A stretch of 64,000 bases of DNA from Flagellimonas_B algarum (GCF_040513375.1 NZ_JBEVTG010000003.1:248001-312000), one strand, 5' to 3'. Shown: positions 1-9,173, counted from the stretch's first letter. A program made the numbers and translations. The notes: generated by a model from the letters alone, not told the origin.

Positions 1-49
1 CTTTCTACGTTCTCCAAGAGTATTACCGGAACAAATAGGCAAAAACGCA

Positions 50-1537
50 TTAAGAACGGTTTTCCGAAAACTTACGCTGCAGTTCGGCCACCACGGCCGC
101 GGTATCGGTATCTTTTTGGGCCTGGGTCAAGATACGTGCCGGGGCCTGTCTGACCTCGCAATCGCGGATCGCACAGCGCTCGCAGGTTACCCCGACATCA
201 TAGGTCTTGATCTTGGGATCATCGAGAAAATTCACCTTTTTGCGGAGCGTATCATTGATCCGGAGTCCGATACCCACGCTGCGATACACCCCTTCCTTAA
301 AGGGATCTTTGGTCGCCGAGGCAAAGATCAAATACGACAGTCCGTCAGCGGGGTAGTGCGATACCTGCACATCCATATGGTGTTCGGAATCCTGGGCTAC
401 GATCTCGCGCAATACCCGGATCGACACCCAACGACGACAATATTTTTCATTGGTTTCATTGCCATGGGGTGAATGTTTGTGCGTAAGGTGCAGTTCTTTG
501 GTGATATCGAAACGATCACTGCCCTTTTTATGGCCCAAGCGCAGAAAAAAGAGGTTCTGCATGAGGTAATCGTTGGGCAAGATGTTCGTAAGGCGCTGGT
601 AGAGCGATTCCGGAGAGGCGTTATACAAGGCGTTCATACCCCCCAAAAACGCCTTGTCGAATTTCGGTTTGGCCAAGAAGGTTTCCAAATGGGTTTTCAA
701 TAAGTCCCGTGGAATGATCAAGGCGCCAGCGAAATAGGAGGCATAAAAATTATTCAATACCTGATCGAAGTTGTCAAAGGCGATCCAAGTAAAGGTATAG
801 AGCCGTTCTTGGATCTTCAGGTAATTATACCCGATTTCTTTGGCGTAGATAAAGGTTCGTTGGGCCTCGTCGACATGTTCGGCCACCAATAAGGTCTTGG
901 TCTTTGGAACGAAAATCGAACGGAGGTTGTCGAGTTCCTGATGTTTTCTAAGGTCCTCATTGTTGATGGTATACCCGTATTCTTCGATGAGGATCTCTTC
1001 CAATTCAGCAGCGGTTACCGATTGGGTCAGATCGATTTGGTAGGCCTTGGCAAAGTCGATGACCGCCTGTTCCAAATCCGGGAAAAAGTTGTTGTTGGCT
1101 TCTTGATAGGAGCGGAGCGAGGCAAGGTAGAAGCTCTCTTTCCCGAAATTATAATGGTTGGCGATTTCGATGACGGTACTGATGAAGGCCGTTACCTTGG
1201 TCGGGGCTTCGGAAACGATCTCGATCAGATCGCGTTCCTTGATCCCGAACAGTTCTAGGGGCAGTTCTTTCAGGATGTTCGACTGGAGCAGCTCACCCAC
1301 AGGCGCCAGGTTTTTGTCCAGCTTGATGGAGACCAAGCTGTCATACGGTACCTCAAGCTTTTCGGCCAATAGGGCGATTTTGTCGGTCTTGGGATATTTC
1401 TTCCCTTTTTCGATTTCGTTCAGGTACGATTTCGATAATCCGGTCAGTTTCGAGAGCCCGAAAAGCGATAGGTTTTTCTTGACCCTGACCTGCTTGAGCT
1501 TCAGTCCGAAAACGAGTTTTATATACGCTTGTTCCAT
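50..1537 (-). CDS. XRE-family regulator of the RamB/ScfR type, likely regulator of the glyoxylate shunt
   Basis: Residues about 8-70 form an XRE helix-turn-helix, with the family's GLSKSYLNEIEKGKKYP segment. The middle resembles the ImmA/IrrE-like region, but I see no intact HExxH. The C-terminus has a C-x2-C-x4-C cluster (CERCAIRDC) as in the DUF2083 short-chain acyl regulators. RamB of this family controls aceA and aceB in Corynebacterium; the divergent position next to aceB-aceA here suggests the same role. I chose the ATG at 1537 (495 residues). An in-frame TTG at 1546 would add MRI but lies inside an inverted repeat. Family assignment is solid; the target genes are inferred from position. 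Confidence 0.85.
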   Translation of the reverse strand: MEQAYIKLVFGLKLKQVRVKKNLSLFGLSKLTGLSKSYLNEIEKGKKYPKTDKIALLAEKLEVPYDSLVSIKLDKNLAPVGELLQSNILKELPLELFGIKERDLIEIVSEAPTKVTAFISTVIEIANHYNFGKESFYLASLRSYQEANNNFFPDLEQAVIDFAKAYQIDLTQSVTAAELEEILIEEYGYTINNEDLRKHQELDNLRSIFVPKTKTLLVAEHVDEAQRTFIYAKEIGYNYLKIQERLYTFTWIAFDNFDQVLNNFYASYFAGALIIPRDLLKTHLETFLAKPKFDKAFLGGMNALYNASPESLYQRLTNILPNDYLMQNLFFLRLGHKKGSDRFDITKELHLTHKHSPHGNETNEKYCRRWVSIRVLREIVAQDSEHHMDVQVSHYPADGLSYLIFASATKDPFKEGVYRSVGIGLRINDTLRKKVNFLDDPKIKTYDVGVTCERCAIRDCEVRQAPARILTQAQKDTDTAAVVAELQRKFSENRS

Positions 1538-1538
1538 A

Positions 1539-1570
1539 ATTCGCAAGCAAATGTACGTATTCTTGCGAAT
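1539..1570. promoter_or_regulatory. 9-bp inverted repeat, candidate operator of the RamB-like regulator
   Basis: ATTCGCAAG (1539-1547) and CTTGCGAAT (1562-1570) are perfect inverted copies separated by 14 bases. They sit directly upstream of the regulator ATG at 1537, in the region shared with aceB. The TTGCGAA core resembles the TTTGCAAA half-site known for RamB. Autoregulation is an inference. Confidence 0.5.
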
Positions 1571-1599
1571 ATGATAAAAATAGCGACCAATTAAAAAAA

Positions 1600-1613
1600 A
1601 GCGAACGTTCGCT
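1600..1613. promoter_or_regulatory. 14-bp palindrome, second candidate operator before aceB
   Basis: AGCGAACGTTCGCT is a perfect palindrome that shares the GCGAA/TTCGC core with the repeat at 1539-1570. It lies about 50 bases before the aceB ATG. A possible Bacteroidota -7 element (TATACTTG, 1636-1643; consensus TAnnTTTG) lies just downstream, so a protein bound here could control aceB. The promoter itself is only a weak match. Confidence 0.45.
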
Positions 1614-1661
1614 AACTTTTTCCAAAGTGATCCGATATACTTGTGTCATAAAACTAGTCAT

Positions 1662-3260
1662 ATGGAAATAGTAAAGCAACAAGTTTCGAACCTACAGTTC
1701 AGCGACACCGTAACGAATTACTACCCCGATCTGTTGACCGATGAGGCTTTGGAGTTTCTGACCCTTTTACATGATCGTTTCGATAACGGCAGGTTGCAAC
1801 TCTTGCAGCAGCGGGTGAAACAACAACATCAATTCGATTTAGGGGAGTTTCCCACCTTCCCCAAGGAAACCGCGATGACCCGCACTTCCGATTGGTCTGC
1901 GGGCTACATTCCCAACGACCTGCAAGACCGCCGGGTAGAGATCACGGGCCCAGTGGATCGGAAAATGGTCATCAATGCCCTGAATTCGGGCGCCAAGACC
2001 TTTATGGCCGATTTTGAGGACAGCAATGCCCCTACTTGGGACAATTGCATCCAAGGCCAACGCAATCTGTTGGATGCCAACCGCCGTACCATCAGTTATT
2101 ACGATTATCGAAAAGACAAGTCCTATGAACTCAACGAAGAGGTGGCCGTACTTATCGTACGCCCACGGGGCCTGCATCTCAACGAACGCCATTTGATCAT
2201 CAACGGGGTCGAAGCTTCGGCGAGTTTGGTCGATTTCGGGCTGTATGTGTTCCATAACACCGAACTACTGCGACGGCGCAAGTCGGCTCCCTATTTCTAT
2301 CTACCCAAATTGGAACATTACTTGGAAGCCCGGTGGTGGGATGAGGTGTTCACCTTCGCGGAAGAGCATATGGGGATTCCCGTAGGCACCTTTAAGGCCA
2401 CGGTGTTGATCGAGACCATCACGGCCAGTTTCCAATTGGATGAGATCATCTACGAATTGAAGAACCACATCGTCGGCTTGAACTGCGGGCGCTGGGATTA
2501 TATTTTTTCCTACATCAAGAAATTCAGGAACCATAAGGCGTTCATCCTTCCTGATCGTGATCAGGTGACCATGGCCAGTCCCTTCATGGATGCCTATTCC
2601 CGTTTGGTGATCCAACGATGCCACAAACGGGGTATCCATGCCATTGGGGGAATGGCAGCCCAAATTCCCATTAAAGGCGACCCCACGGCCAATGCGGTGG
2701 CCCTCGAAAAGGTTCGGCTGGACAAAGAGCGTGAAGTGACCAACGGTCATGATGGTACCTGGGTGGCCCACCCGGCGCTCGTACCAATAGCGAAAAAGGT
2801 ATTCGATACCCATATGCCGCAGGCGAACCAGCTCGATACGTTGCGTGAAAACGACCGCATTTCAGAAGCGGATTTGATCGCCATTCCGAAAGGCAAGATC
2901 ACGGAGCAAGGTATCCGGAAGAACATCAATGTGGGCATCCTCTATCTGGAAGCTTGGCTACGTGGCAATGGATGCGTAGCCCTCTACAACCTGATGGAAG
3001 ACGCGGCCACGGCCGAAATCTCACGTACCCAGATTTGGCAATGGCGCAAGTACGCGGTCTTGTTGGCCGACGGCCGCCGGTTTACCGACGGATTGTACCG
3101 CATCCTTTTTCGTGAAGAAGTCAAAAAAATACGGGAAGAAGTGGGCATCGTTGCCCTTGCCGAGACCGAATTCGAAAAGGCCTTTGCCCTTTTTGATGAA
3201 TTAGTGACCACCCAGGCGTTCAAGGAGTTCTTGACCCTGCCCGCCTATCGGATGATATAA
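1662..3260 (+). CDS. aceB: malate synthase A
   Basis: Condenses glyoxylate with acetyl-CoA to malate, the second glyoxylate shunt step. The 532 residues match the usual length of the A isoform. Visible family segments are GAKTFMADFEDSNAPTW near residue 105, the RPRGLHLNERH stretch, and the late NGHDGTWVAHP segment that is typical of the family. I start at the ATG at 1662; a TTG at 1641 in the same frame would add seven residues and overlaps the putative promoter. It is followed after 38 bases by aceA in the same direction, so the two probably form one operon controlled by the divergent regulator. Confidence 0.95.
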   Translation: MEIVKQQVSNLQFSDTVTNYYPDLLTDEALEFLTLLHDRFDNGRLQLLQQRVKQQHQFDLGEFPTFPKETAMTRTSDWSAGYIPNDLQDRRVEITGPVDRKMVINALNSGAKTFMADFEDSNAPTWDNCIQGQRNLLDANRRTISYYDYRKDKSYELNEEVAVLIVRPRGLHLNERHLIINGVEASASLVDFGLYVFHNTELLRRRKSAPYFYLPKLEHYLEARWWDEVFTFAEEHMGIPVGTFKATVLIETITASFQLDEIIYELKNHIVGLNCGRWDYIFSYIKKFRNHKAFILPDRDQVTMASPFMDAYSRLVIQRCHKRGIHAIGGMAAQIPIKGDPTANAVALEKVRLDKEREVTNGHDGTWVAHPALVPIAKKVFDTHMPQANQLDTLRENDRISEADLIAIPKGKITEQGIRKNINVGILYLEAWLRGNGCVALYNLMEDAATAEISRTQIWQWRKYAVLLADGRRFTDGLYRILFREEVKKIREEVGIVALAETEFEKAFALFDELVTTQAFKEFLTLPAYRMI

Positions 3261-3298
3261 AAAACATAAGCAACAACACACCATTTAATTTCATAGTT

Positions 3299-4891
3299 AT
3301 GTCGAATTACACTGATTTAGTGCAACGGATTCGTGCCATACAACAAAGGCACGGGGATAGCTGGGCGGCCATAAGCCCAGAGAATGCGGCCCGAATGGCC
3401 ACACAGAACAGATTCAAAACAGGCCTGGACATCGCGAAGTACACGGCTTCGATCATGCGCCAGGATATGGCGGCCTACGACGCGGATAACACCTGCTATA
3501 CCCAGTCACTGGGATGCTGGCACGGTTTCGTGGCCCAGCAAAAGATGATCGCGGTCAAAAAACACCATAAGACCACCCGTAAGCGGTATTTATATCTTTC
3601 AGGTTGGATGGTCGCCGCCCTACGTTCCGAATTCGGTCCCTTGCCCGATCAATCGATGCATGAAAAGACGGCCGTTCCGAAATTGATCGATGAAATCTAT
3701 GGATTTTTAAAGCAGGCCGATGCGATCGAACTCAATGACCTCTACCGTCGCCAGGAAGCCGGGGAGGACGTTCAGGATGACATCGATAACTTCGAGACCC
3801 ATGTGGTCCCCATCATCGCGGATATCGATGCTGGTTTCGGAAACGAGGAGGCCACTTACCTCTTGGCAAAAAAAATGATCGAGGCAGGGGCCTGCGCCAT
3901 CCAGATCGAGAACCAAGTATCCGATGCCAAGCAATGTGGCCACCAAGACGGTAAGGTGACCGTACCCCATGAAGATTTCATCGCCAAGCTGAACGCCGTT
4001 CGCTACGCCTTTCTGGAATTGGGCATACCGGAGGGGATCATCGTGGCCCGCACGGATTCGGAAGGGGCCGGACTCACCCAAAAACTACCGGTTTCAAAAC
4101 TACCCGGGGATTTGGCCTCGCAATACCTCGAATTCGTGGAAACCGAGCCGATCGTCCTCTCGGATGTCGAAGAAGGGGAGGTCTTGATGAAACGCGATGG
4201 TAGCCTGTCGCGACCCAAGCGATTGGCCAATGGCCTTTATAAATTCAAGGATGGAAGCAATATCGATCGGGTGGTCTTGGATTGCATCACCAGCCTTCAA
4301 AATGGGGCCGATCTCTTGTGGATCGAAACCCCGACGCCGAACGTAAAGCAGATCGCCCATATGATCGATCGGGTGAGGGAGAAAGTGCCGAATGCCAAAT
4401 TGGTCTACAACAATTCGCCTTCCTTCAATTGGACGCTGAACTTTCGACAGCAAGCTTTCGATACCATGAGCGATGAAGGGCAAGACATGTCGTCATACGA
4501 TCGAGCCAACTTGATGGACAGTGCCTATGACCAGACCGAATTGGCCCAACGCGCCGACGACATGATCCAATCATTTCAGCGTGACGGATCACGGGAGGCG
4601 GGAATTTTCCATCATTTGATCACATTGCCGACCTATCATACCACGGCCTTGCATATGAACGATTTGACCGAAGGGTATTTTGGGGAGATGGGCATGTTGG
4701 CCTATGTGAAACACGTACAGCGGCAAGAGATCCGCAAAGGGGTCTCCTGTGTCAAGCACCAACGCATGGCGGGATCCGATCTGGGTGATGACCATAAAAC
4801 CTTCTTTGCCGGAGAGCATGCGCTCAAGGCCGGGGGTGCCAAAAACACCAGCAATCAGTTCGAAACGACTGAAGCTGCGGTTTCCTCTTAG
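3299..4891 (+). CDS. aceA: isocitrate lyase, long KQCGH subclass
   Basis: Cleaves isocitrate to glyoxylate and succinate, the first glyoxylate shunt step. The catalytic-loop motif is KQCGH with Cys213, not the KKCGH of the E. coli-type enzyme. At 530 residues it matches the longer Pseudomonas aeruginosa-like subclass. Other family segments include DIDAGFGNEEATYLLAKKM and IIVARTDSEGAGL. It is the second gene of the aceBA pair and is followed by a strong terminator, so the operon ends here. The enzyme permits growth on acetate, fatty acids or other C2-yielding substrates. Confidence 0.96.
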   Translation: MSNYTDLVQRIRAIQQRHGDSWAAISPENAARMATQNRFKTGLDIAKYTASIMRQDMAAYDADNTCYTQSLGCWHGFVAQQKMIAVKKHHKTTRKRYLYLSGWMVAALRSEFGPLPDQSMHEKTAVPKLIDEIYGFLKQADAIELNDLYRRQEAGEDVQDDIDNFETHVVPIIADIDAGFGNEEATYLLAKKMIEAGACAIQIENQVSDAKQCGHQDGKVTVPHEDFIAKLNAVRYAFLELGIPEGIIVARTDSEGAGLTQKLPVSKLPGDLASQYLEFVETEPIVLSDVEEGEVLMKRDGSLSRPKRLANGLYKFKDGSNIDRVVLDCITSLQNGADLLWIETPTPNVKQIAHMIDRVREKVPNAKLVYNNSPSFNWTLNFRQQAFDTMSDEGQDMSSYDRANLMDSAYDQTELAQRADDMIQSFQRDGSREAGIFHHLITLPTYHTTALHMNDLTEGYFGEMGMLAYVKHVQRQEIRKGVSCVKHQRMAGSDLGDDHKTFFAGEHALKAGGAKNTSNQFETTEAAVSS

Positions 4892-4915
4892 GTGGAGGGA
4901 TTAGTTAGTTGGTTG

Positions 4916-4949
4916 AAAAGGTCGGGGAAGACAGCGCCCCGGCCTTTTT
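4916..4949 (+). terminator. intrinsic terminator after aceA, probably bidirectional
   Basis: GGTCGGGG (4920-4927) pairs with CCCCGGCC (4937-4944) with one G-U pair, followed by TTTTT. AAAA precedes the stem, so the reverse strand also reads stem plus T-run. It would therefore serve the converging small gene at 4963-5097 too. Confidence 0.8.
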
Positions 4950-4962
4950 ACATGGCAATCGC

Positions 4963-5097
4963 TTAGTTTTGTTGTTGTCGGGCTTCGAATTCCTTGTGCA
5001 GGTCGTCATGGTTATGGGTCAAGAACCGCCTGTACAAACCAATGACTTCTTTCCAATCGGCCGCCTTGATCTTGAGGGAATCGGACTTCTTTCCCAT
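4963..5097 (-). CDS. 44-residue hypothetical protein downstream of the acylase gene
   Basis: A complete short frame, ATG at 5097 to TAA at 4963. It begins MGKKSDSLKIKAADWK and ends EFEARQQQN. It has no signal peptide or membrane segment and is rich in charged residues. The ATG lies three bases after the stop of the penicillin acylase gene, which suggests translational coupling, and the bidirectional terminator follows. I do not recognise a family. Codon use looks normal for the neighbourhood. It is supported mainly by position and intact structure. Confidence 0.55.
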   Translation of the reverse strand: MGKKSDSLKIKAADWKEVIGLYRRFLTHNHDDLHKEFEARQQQN

Positions 5098-5100
5098 GCC

Positions 5101-7500
5101 TTACTTATCGGTAGGAAGCAGCTTCGTTCGCGTCACGGCAACGGAGTCGATTTTAGATCGCGAATAGTATATGGGGAAATAGCGGTTTGCGGCCCAAGAT
5201 TCGAAGAGGTTGTCGTAAAACGGACTGTCGGGGTCCCCGGATTGCCCGGGTCCGTTGGCCCCCACTGAAGCGTCCCAGTCCCCGGTATCCGCAATGATCC
5301 GAAAGGAAGCCCCACTACTTTGTCTCAGGTTGTTTCCCGTCGAGTTGGGGGTGTAGGCATTGCCGCCCCGGGCTACGGGTCCGATATCGAGTTGTCTTCT
5401 GGTGACCTCGTTGACCGCGTCACTTAAGGCATGCTCAAAATAGGCGTGTTTGTTCTTTTCCTGACCGTATTGCCATTGCCCTATATCAGCACCGAGCTGT
5501 GTTTCCAGTCGGGTCACTGCCCTTACAAAAGCCTCACTCAAAAATGCGTTCCTTCCTAGAATAGGCTGCTCGCCAAAGCGGGCGTCGGGGGTTTCGATCC
5601 ATTGCAGGATGCGCCCCAGTTGGATACCGGCGATGATACCTTGCCCGGCTTTGGGGATAAAGCGTTCATTGGCCAAGGCCCTGATTTCATTTTCCCAAGC
5701 AACATAAATGGCGGCAGCAATGGATCGTGCTTCCAAGCGCAGGTCCCAGTCGTTGAGCTGTTCTTTGGCTTCGGCAGCCGTACCGGTAAATTCCAATCCT
5801 TCCAAAAACGGGGTCAAAAGCCGCGCGGGTACGGATAGGTAATCGGTTTGCAATGCCTTCATATCGGCCATCGTGAGGGCCTTATCGGCACCCAAAACCT
5901 CGTTGACCCGTTGCCCGCGGTAGGGGTCTGACCAGGAGTAACCCACGGCATCCCAATGGTCGTAGTCAGGGGGCGTTACGTTTTGGTTCGCCGTCGCGAG
6001 AAAACCACGTTCCGGATTGCTGGCGTGGGGTTTTTCGATGATGGGCAAATAGCTATCCCATTCGTAACGGCCATCCCCGGGTACCGGAACCAGTCCGCTG
6101 AAATTCTTTCGTATCGGAGCGATGCCGACCGCTTGCCATCCGATCGTACCATCCGTACCGGCCCATATCATGTTTTCACCTGGAATATGGCTGTAATTGC
6201 AGGCTTCCCGAAATTCGTCCCAAGTTTGCGCCTGATCCATACGGAGCGAGGCAAGGTAGGGTGAACCCCCGGGCTCTAACCAGGCGCAGCGTACGGCATA
6301 GGCCAGATGGTTTTCGGTGTCGACATGGGTCACCGGACCGTGATGGGTATACCGCAGGGTGACCTGTCGGTCGTTTTGCCCCTTAACTTTGATGGTCTCC
6401 TCGATTTCGGTCATGTCGACCCATTCGCCTTGAAAACGGTATTGTTTCGGATTCTCGGGATTCAGTTCATAGACATACAGATCTTCCCCATCGGTGCGAT
6501 AAACGGTAAGTCCCCAAGCGCCGTACTCGTTATGGCCGATCGATATGCCGGGAATCTCTGGTTCACCGCCCCCGATGACGTTCCATCCCGGGGCGACCAA
6601 ATGGCTCATGTAGCGTAAGGAAGGCACGGCAATGGTACGGTGGGGGTCGTTGGCCATCACACTGTGGCCATTCGCCATTTTATGGCCTTGGATTACCCAA
6701 TTGTTGCTACCGAGGCCGTAGCGTTCGTCCATGAGGTCAGGCTGCAGTTCGGCTACTTCTTGCTTGACGGGGTTCCGATAGGTCGCCACGACATCTTCGT
6801 TGGTAAATCGGACCGGTTTTCGATAGGCTCGGTAGAGCGCTAAGATGGTATCTGAAAGTTGTTCGGGGGCGATGCTCGGGTCTAGGGTCAGATCGGGTTC
6901 CTGCGGATGGAACCAATAGAGTTCCTTGACTTTTTTAGCCCCCAGTTCGGCAACGGCACGGCCCACTTCAAGTTCTAATCCGATGTTTCCCAACAAACCT
7001 TGGTGCCGTGAGATGACCACCTCGGGCGTCCATTTCTGGGGTAGGATATCCAAGATCTTGAATTCGATGGGCAGGACATCGGGCGTTTCCAGTACCGACT
7101 CAATGTAGGCGTTCACCCCTTCGGTATAGGCGGTGATGATTTCGACCCCATCTTCGTGGTAATAGGCCATTTCCGTTTCCATATCCCCCCTGAATCGAAA
7201 CAGTCGGGTGCCGATATCGCGTTGCAGTTCCCGTTCGCCCAACATTTCGGCAACAGTGCCGGTAGCCTGCCTCCGCCAAATTTCAAATTGAAAGAGGCGG
7301 TCGGCCGCCGCCGTATAGCCTTGGGCAAAGAAAAGATCGTGTTGGTTCGCTGCGTAGATATGGTTGATGCCCCAAGGATCTCGGACAACTTCGACCGGCT
7401 TTTGGAGCCCCTCGGCAACAAGGGTAGTCGTGGTCTCGTTTTTCGAGCAAGACAACAAACAGGCAAGAGTTGTAAACAAGAACAAGGATCGTAGTAGCAT
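5101..7500 (-). CDS. penicillin acylase family lipoprotein (Ntn hydrolase)
   Basis: Family members hydrolyse N-acyl amide bonds, for example in beta-lactams, acyl-homoserine lactones or other acylated amines. The N-terminus is a lipoprotein signal with lipobox LLSC (Cys18). The alpha-chain region precedes LGSNNWV, in which Ser265 is the expected autocatalytic N-terminal nucleophile of the beta chain. VRDPWGINHIYA near residue 40 is the usual beginning of the alpha chain, and 799 residues is normal. The precursor should self-cleave before Ser265 and remain attached to the outer membrane or periplasm. Substrate cannot be told from the sequence. It is near the end of the minus-strand operon that starts at 9834. 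Confidence 0.92.
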   Translation of the reverse strand: MLLRSLFLFTTLACLLSCSKNETTTTLVAEGLQKPVEVVRDPWGINHIYAANQHDLFFAQGYTAAADRLFQFEIWRRQATGTVAEMLGERELQRDIGTRLFRFRGDMETEMAYYHEDGVEIITAYTEGVNAYIESVLETPDVLPIEFKILDILPQKWTPEVVISRHQGLLGNIGLELEVGRAVAELGAKKVKELYWFHPQEPDLTLDPSIAPEQLSDTILALYRAYRKPVRFTNEDVVATYRNPVKQEVAELQPDLMDERYGLGSNNWVIQGHKMANGHSVMANDPHRTIAVPSLRYMSHLVAPGWNVIGGGEPEIPGISIGHNEYGAWGLTVYRTDGEDLYVYELNPENPKQYRFQGEWVDMTEIEETIKVKGQNDRQVTLRYTHHGPVTHVDTENHLAYAVRCAWLEPGGSPYLASLRMDQAQTWDEFREACNYSHIPGENMIWAGTDGTIGWQAVGIAPIRKNFSGLVPVPGDGRYEWDSYLPIIEKPHASNPERGFLATANQNVTPPDYDHWDAVGYSWSDPYRGQRVNEVLGADKALTMADMKALQTDYLSVPARLLTPFLEGLEFTGTAAEAKEQLNDWDLRLEARSIAAAIYVAWENEIRALANERFIPKAGQGIIAGIQLGRILQWIETPDARFGEQPILGRNAFLSEAFVRAVTRLETQLGADIGQWQYGQEKNKHAYFEHALSDAVNEVTRRQLDIGPVARGGNAYTPNSTGNNLRQSSGASFRIIADTGDWDASVGANGPGQSGDPDSPFYDNLFESWAANRYFPIYYSRSKIDSVAVTRTKLLPTDK

Positions 7501-7521
7501 GGGGGTTGGTTTTATTTCGGA

Positions 7522-7872
7522 TTAATCCACTTTAAAATAATAAAATCCCTGGTCATAGTCCAATTGGATCTTGGGTTTTCCCAAGAAGTAAGACCGACTC
7601 AAGGACGTATGGTAATGCATGACGCCATGGGAATGAGGGATGGCAAAATGGATAGCATCCCCTTGGATGTCGTAGGTTCCTTTTCCCCAAGTCCGGTTGT
7701 CATAGCTGCCGTCGGCATGAAGGATGAGGGTATCGATGGTCGCTGGCCCTTCAAGGACAGGGGCCGTCGTATTGCTGATATAGGTGCCGACCACCACCTG
7801 ATTCGGGTAGAAGTTGTTCCAGACCACTAGCAGGAATAGCAGTACAATCCCCAGAAATAGCGTTTTTTTCAT
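7522..7872 (-). CDS. small membrane-anchored hypothetical protein
   Basis: Starts with a positively charged end and one hydrophobic segment (residues 4-19), either an uncleaved anchor or a signal peptide. The rest looks like a small extracytoplasmic beta-rich domain containing HADGSYDNRTWGKGTYDI, similar to the strands of lipocalin-like stress proteins. No family recognised. 116 residues. It lies between the acylase gene and the hypothetical gene at 7904 in the same direction, with gaps of 21 and 31 bases. Confidence 0.7.
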   Translation of the reverse strand: MKKTLFLGIVLLFLLVVWNNFYPNQVVVGTYISNTTAPVLEGPATIDTLILHADGSYDNRTWGKGTYDIQGDAIHFAIPHSHGVMHYHTSLSRSYFLGKPKIQLDYDQGFYYFKVD

Positions 7873-7903
7873 ATGGAACCTTGACTCTTGTGCTGAAAAC
7901 CCA

Positions 7904-8245
7904 TTATGTCGGAAATTGGATCGTTTTGCAATACGCGACTAATTTTTCCCGATACCGCCACGGTTTGGAACTGCTAGGCAACCTACCCAACCAATGCCTG
8001 TTGGGGCCAGATCCACCCCCACGCCGGTTCGAAAGTTGTCTAGTAGTCGGCAGGAGTTTGGTACCCATAATCGCAATAAAATGCTCGAATTGGGCTTCAC
8101 TCGTGAAAAAGAACCGGTTTCCGTTAAATTCGATAATCAATTTAGGATACCCTCGAGTCCCGATTTTCTTGGGTGCCGGGGGATCGAAAACTTCAGCTTT
8201 GAACCAGGGTTTGTCGTCCGATTCGATGTGTACCCAATAGGCCAA
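7904..8245 (-). CDS. hypothetical protein, TTG start or disrupted by an early TAG
   Basis: The coherent reading frame continues upstream of the TTG at 8245 to an ATG at 8293 that overlaps the stop of the preceding gene as ATGA. Codon 4 of that longer frame, however, is TAG (8282-8284). The protein therefore either starts at the TTG at 8245 (113 residues) or is a gene broken by one nonsense change; residues between the TAG and TTG (HIEYITNWKLAP) look like normal protein. The N-terminal half has FNGNRFFFTSEAQFEHFIAI and the C-terminal third is basic. No family recognised and no signal peptide. Confidence 0.5.
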   Translation of the reverse strand: MAYWVHIESDDKPWFKAEVFDPPAPKKIGTRGYPKLIIEFNGNRFFFTSEAQFEHFIAIMGTKLLPTTRQLSNRRGGGSGPNRHWLGRLPSSSKPWRYREKLVAYCKTIQFPT

Positions 8246-8289
8246 AGGCGCCAGCTTCCAATTGGTGATATATTCGATATGCTATGATT

Positions 8290-8550
8290 TCATTGTTCGC
8301 GACGTTTTTTCGTTCTTCGCTTTGTTATCCGCCCTATTGTACGGATTGCGTGATAGGCGGAAACAACCATTCCCAAAGCGGGTAACAAGGCAATCCCATA
8401 CCGATAGGAATTCAATCCCAAAAGGTTTCTAGGGTCTTTTTGGATGGCCTCATGGCACCATTCGACACAAAAGATCAAAAGCCCTAAAAGAAGTCCTAGT
8501 TGTATGAGGTCTTGTATTCGAACCGGCCAAGTATCCGTAATCTTTTTCAT
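8290..8550 (-). CDS. small two-helix membrane protein
   Basis: 86 residues with two predicted membrane segments, at about 13-30 and 48-66, and a very basic C-terminal tail (KRRTKKRREQ). The start overlaps the stop of the HEAT-repeat gene by four bases (ATGA), a typical coupled arrangement. No family recognised. Confidence 0.7.
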   Translation of the reverse strand: MKKITDTWPVRIQDLIQLGLLLGLLIFCVEWCHEAIQKDPRNLLGLNSYRYGIALLPALGMVVSAYHAIRTIGRITKRRTKKRREQ

Positions 8551-9173
8551 CCTTTTGAATCCAATTTCCGTTTTAGCTTTGTCAATGCGCTTTTTTTGGC
8601 CTTGTATTCGTTTTTACCCTTGACCACCTCAAGATGTTCTAGTATCGGAATCGCATCGGGCCTACCCAATTTGCCTAAGCCGTAGATCGCATGGCCCTTG
8701 ACGTCAGGGTCGTTCAGCCCGCTGAGCAGCGTCTGATAGGCTTCTTCGGTTTTCATGCGGGGCAGCACGAAAAGGAAGAGCATTTGCCGGGCCATTCCAC
8801 ATCTTTTTTCATTGCAGATCGCCAAGATTTCCGGGTAGGTATTTTTATCATCGATTTTGGCCAAACTGTTGGCGACCACCCAAAGAAAATTTTCAGAATA
8901 TACATCGGTTTTATCGAACATGGCGATAAGCGTGCTGCTTGCAGCAGTATTCCCTTTGAACCCTAGTGCCCTAACGACCATTTCTTGCTCATTGGTCTTA
9001 AGTTGGGGTAAATAGTCCAAGAGGATGTCGACATAGGGTCGAAGGGGCCATTTCGTATTGACCAAGGTATCGACGGCATCCCCTTTTTGACTTAGGAATT
9101 CATGGTCGGGGACCCCGAGTCGGCGCAACTCATCATTGAGTTTTCGATACGGTGTTTTGGTAGAATTGATCAT
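8547..9173 (-). CDS. HEAT-repeat-like protein
   Basis: 208 residues, cytoplasmic, no signal peptide. The second half shows helical repeat units: LLSGLNDPDVKGHAIYGLG followed by GRPDAIPILEHLE is a typical HEAT/PBS-lyase-type pair, and earlier helices (ALGFKGNTAASSTLIAMF) fit the same pattern. Such proteins are scaffolds or interaction modules; no partner is evident. It begins 13 bases after the stop of the DUF2459-like gene and overlaps the next gene by four bases, so it is in the middle of an operon. Confidence 0.7.
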   Translation of the reverse strand: MINSTKTPYRKLNDELRRLGVPDHEFLSQKGDAVDTLVNTKWPLRPYVDILLDYLPQLKTNEQEMVVRALGFKGNTAASSTLIAMFDKTDVYSENFLWVVANSLAKIDDKNTYPEILAICNEKRCGMARQMLFLFVLPRMKTEEAYQTLLSGLNDPDVKGHAIYGLGKLGRPDAIPILEHLEVVKGKNEYKAKKSALTKLKRKLDSKG

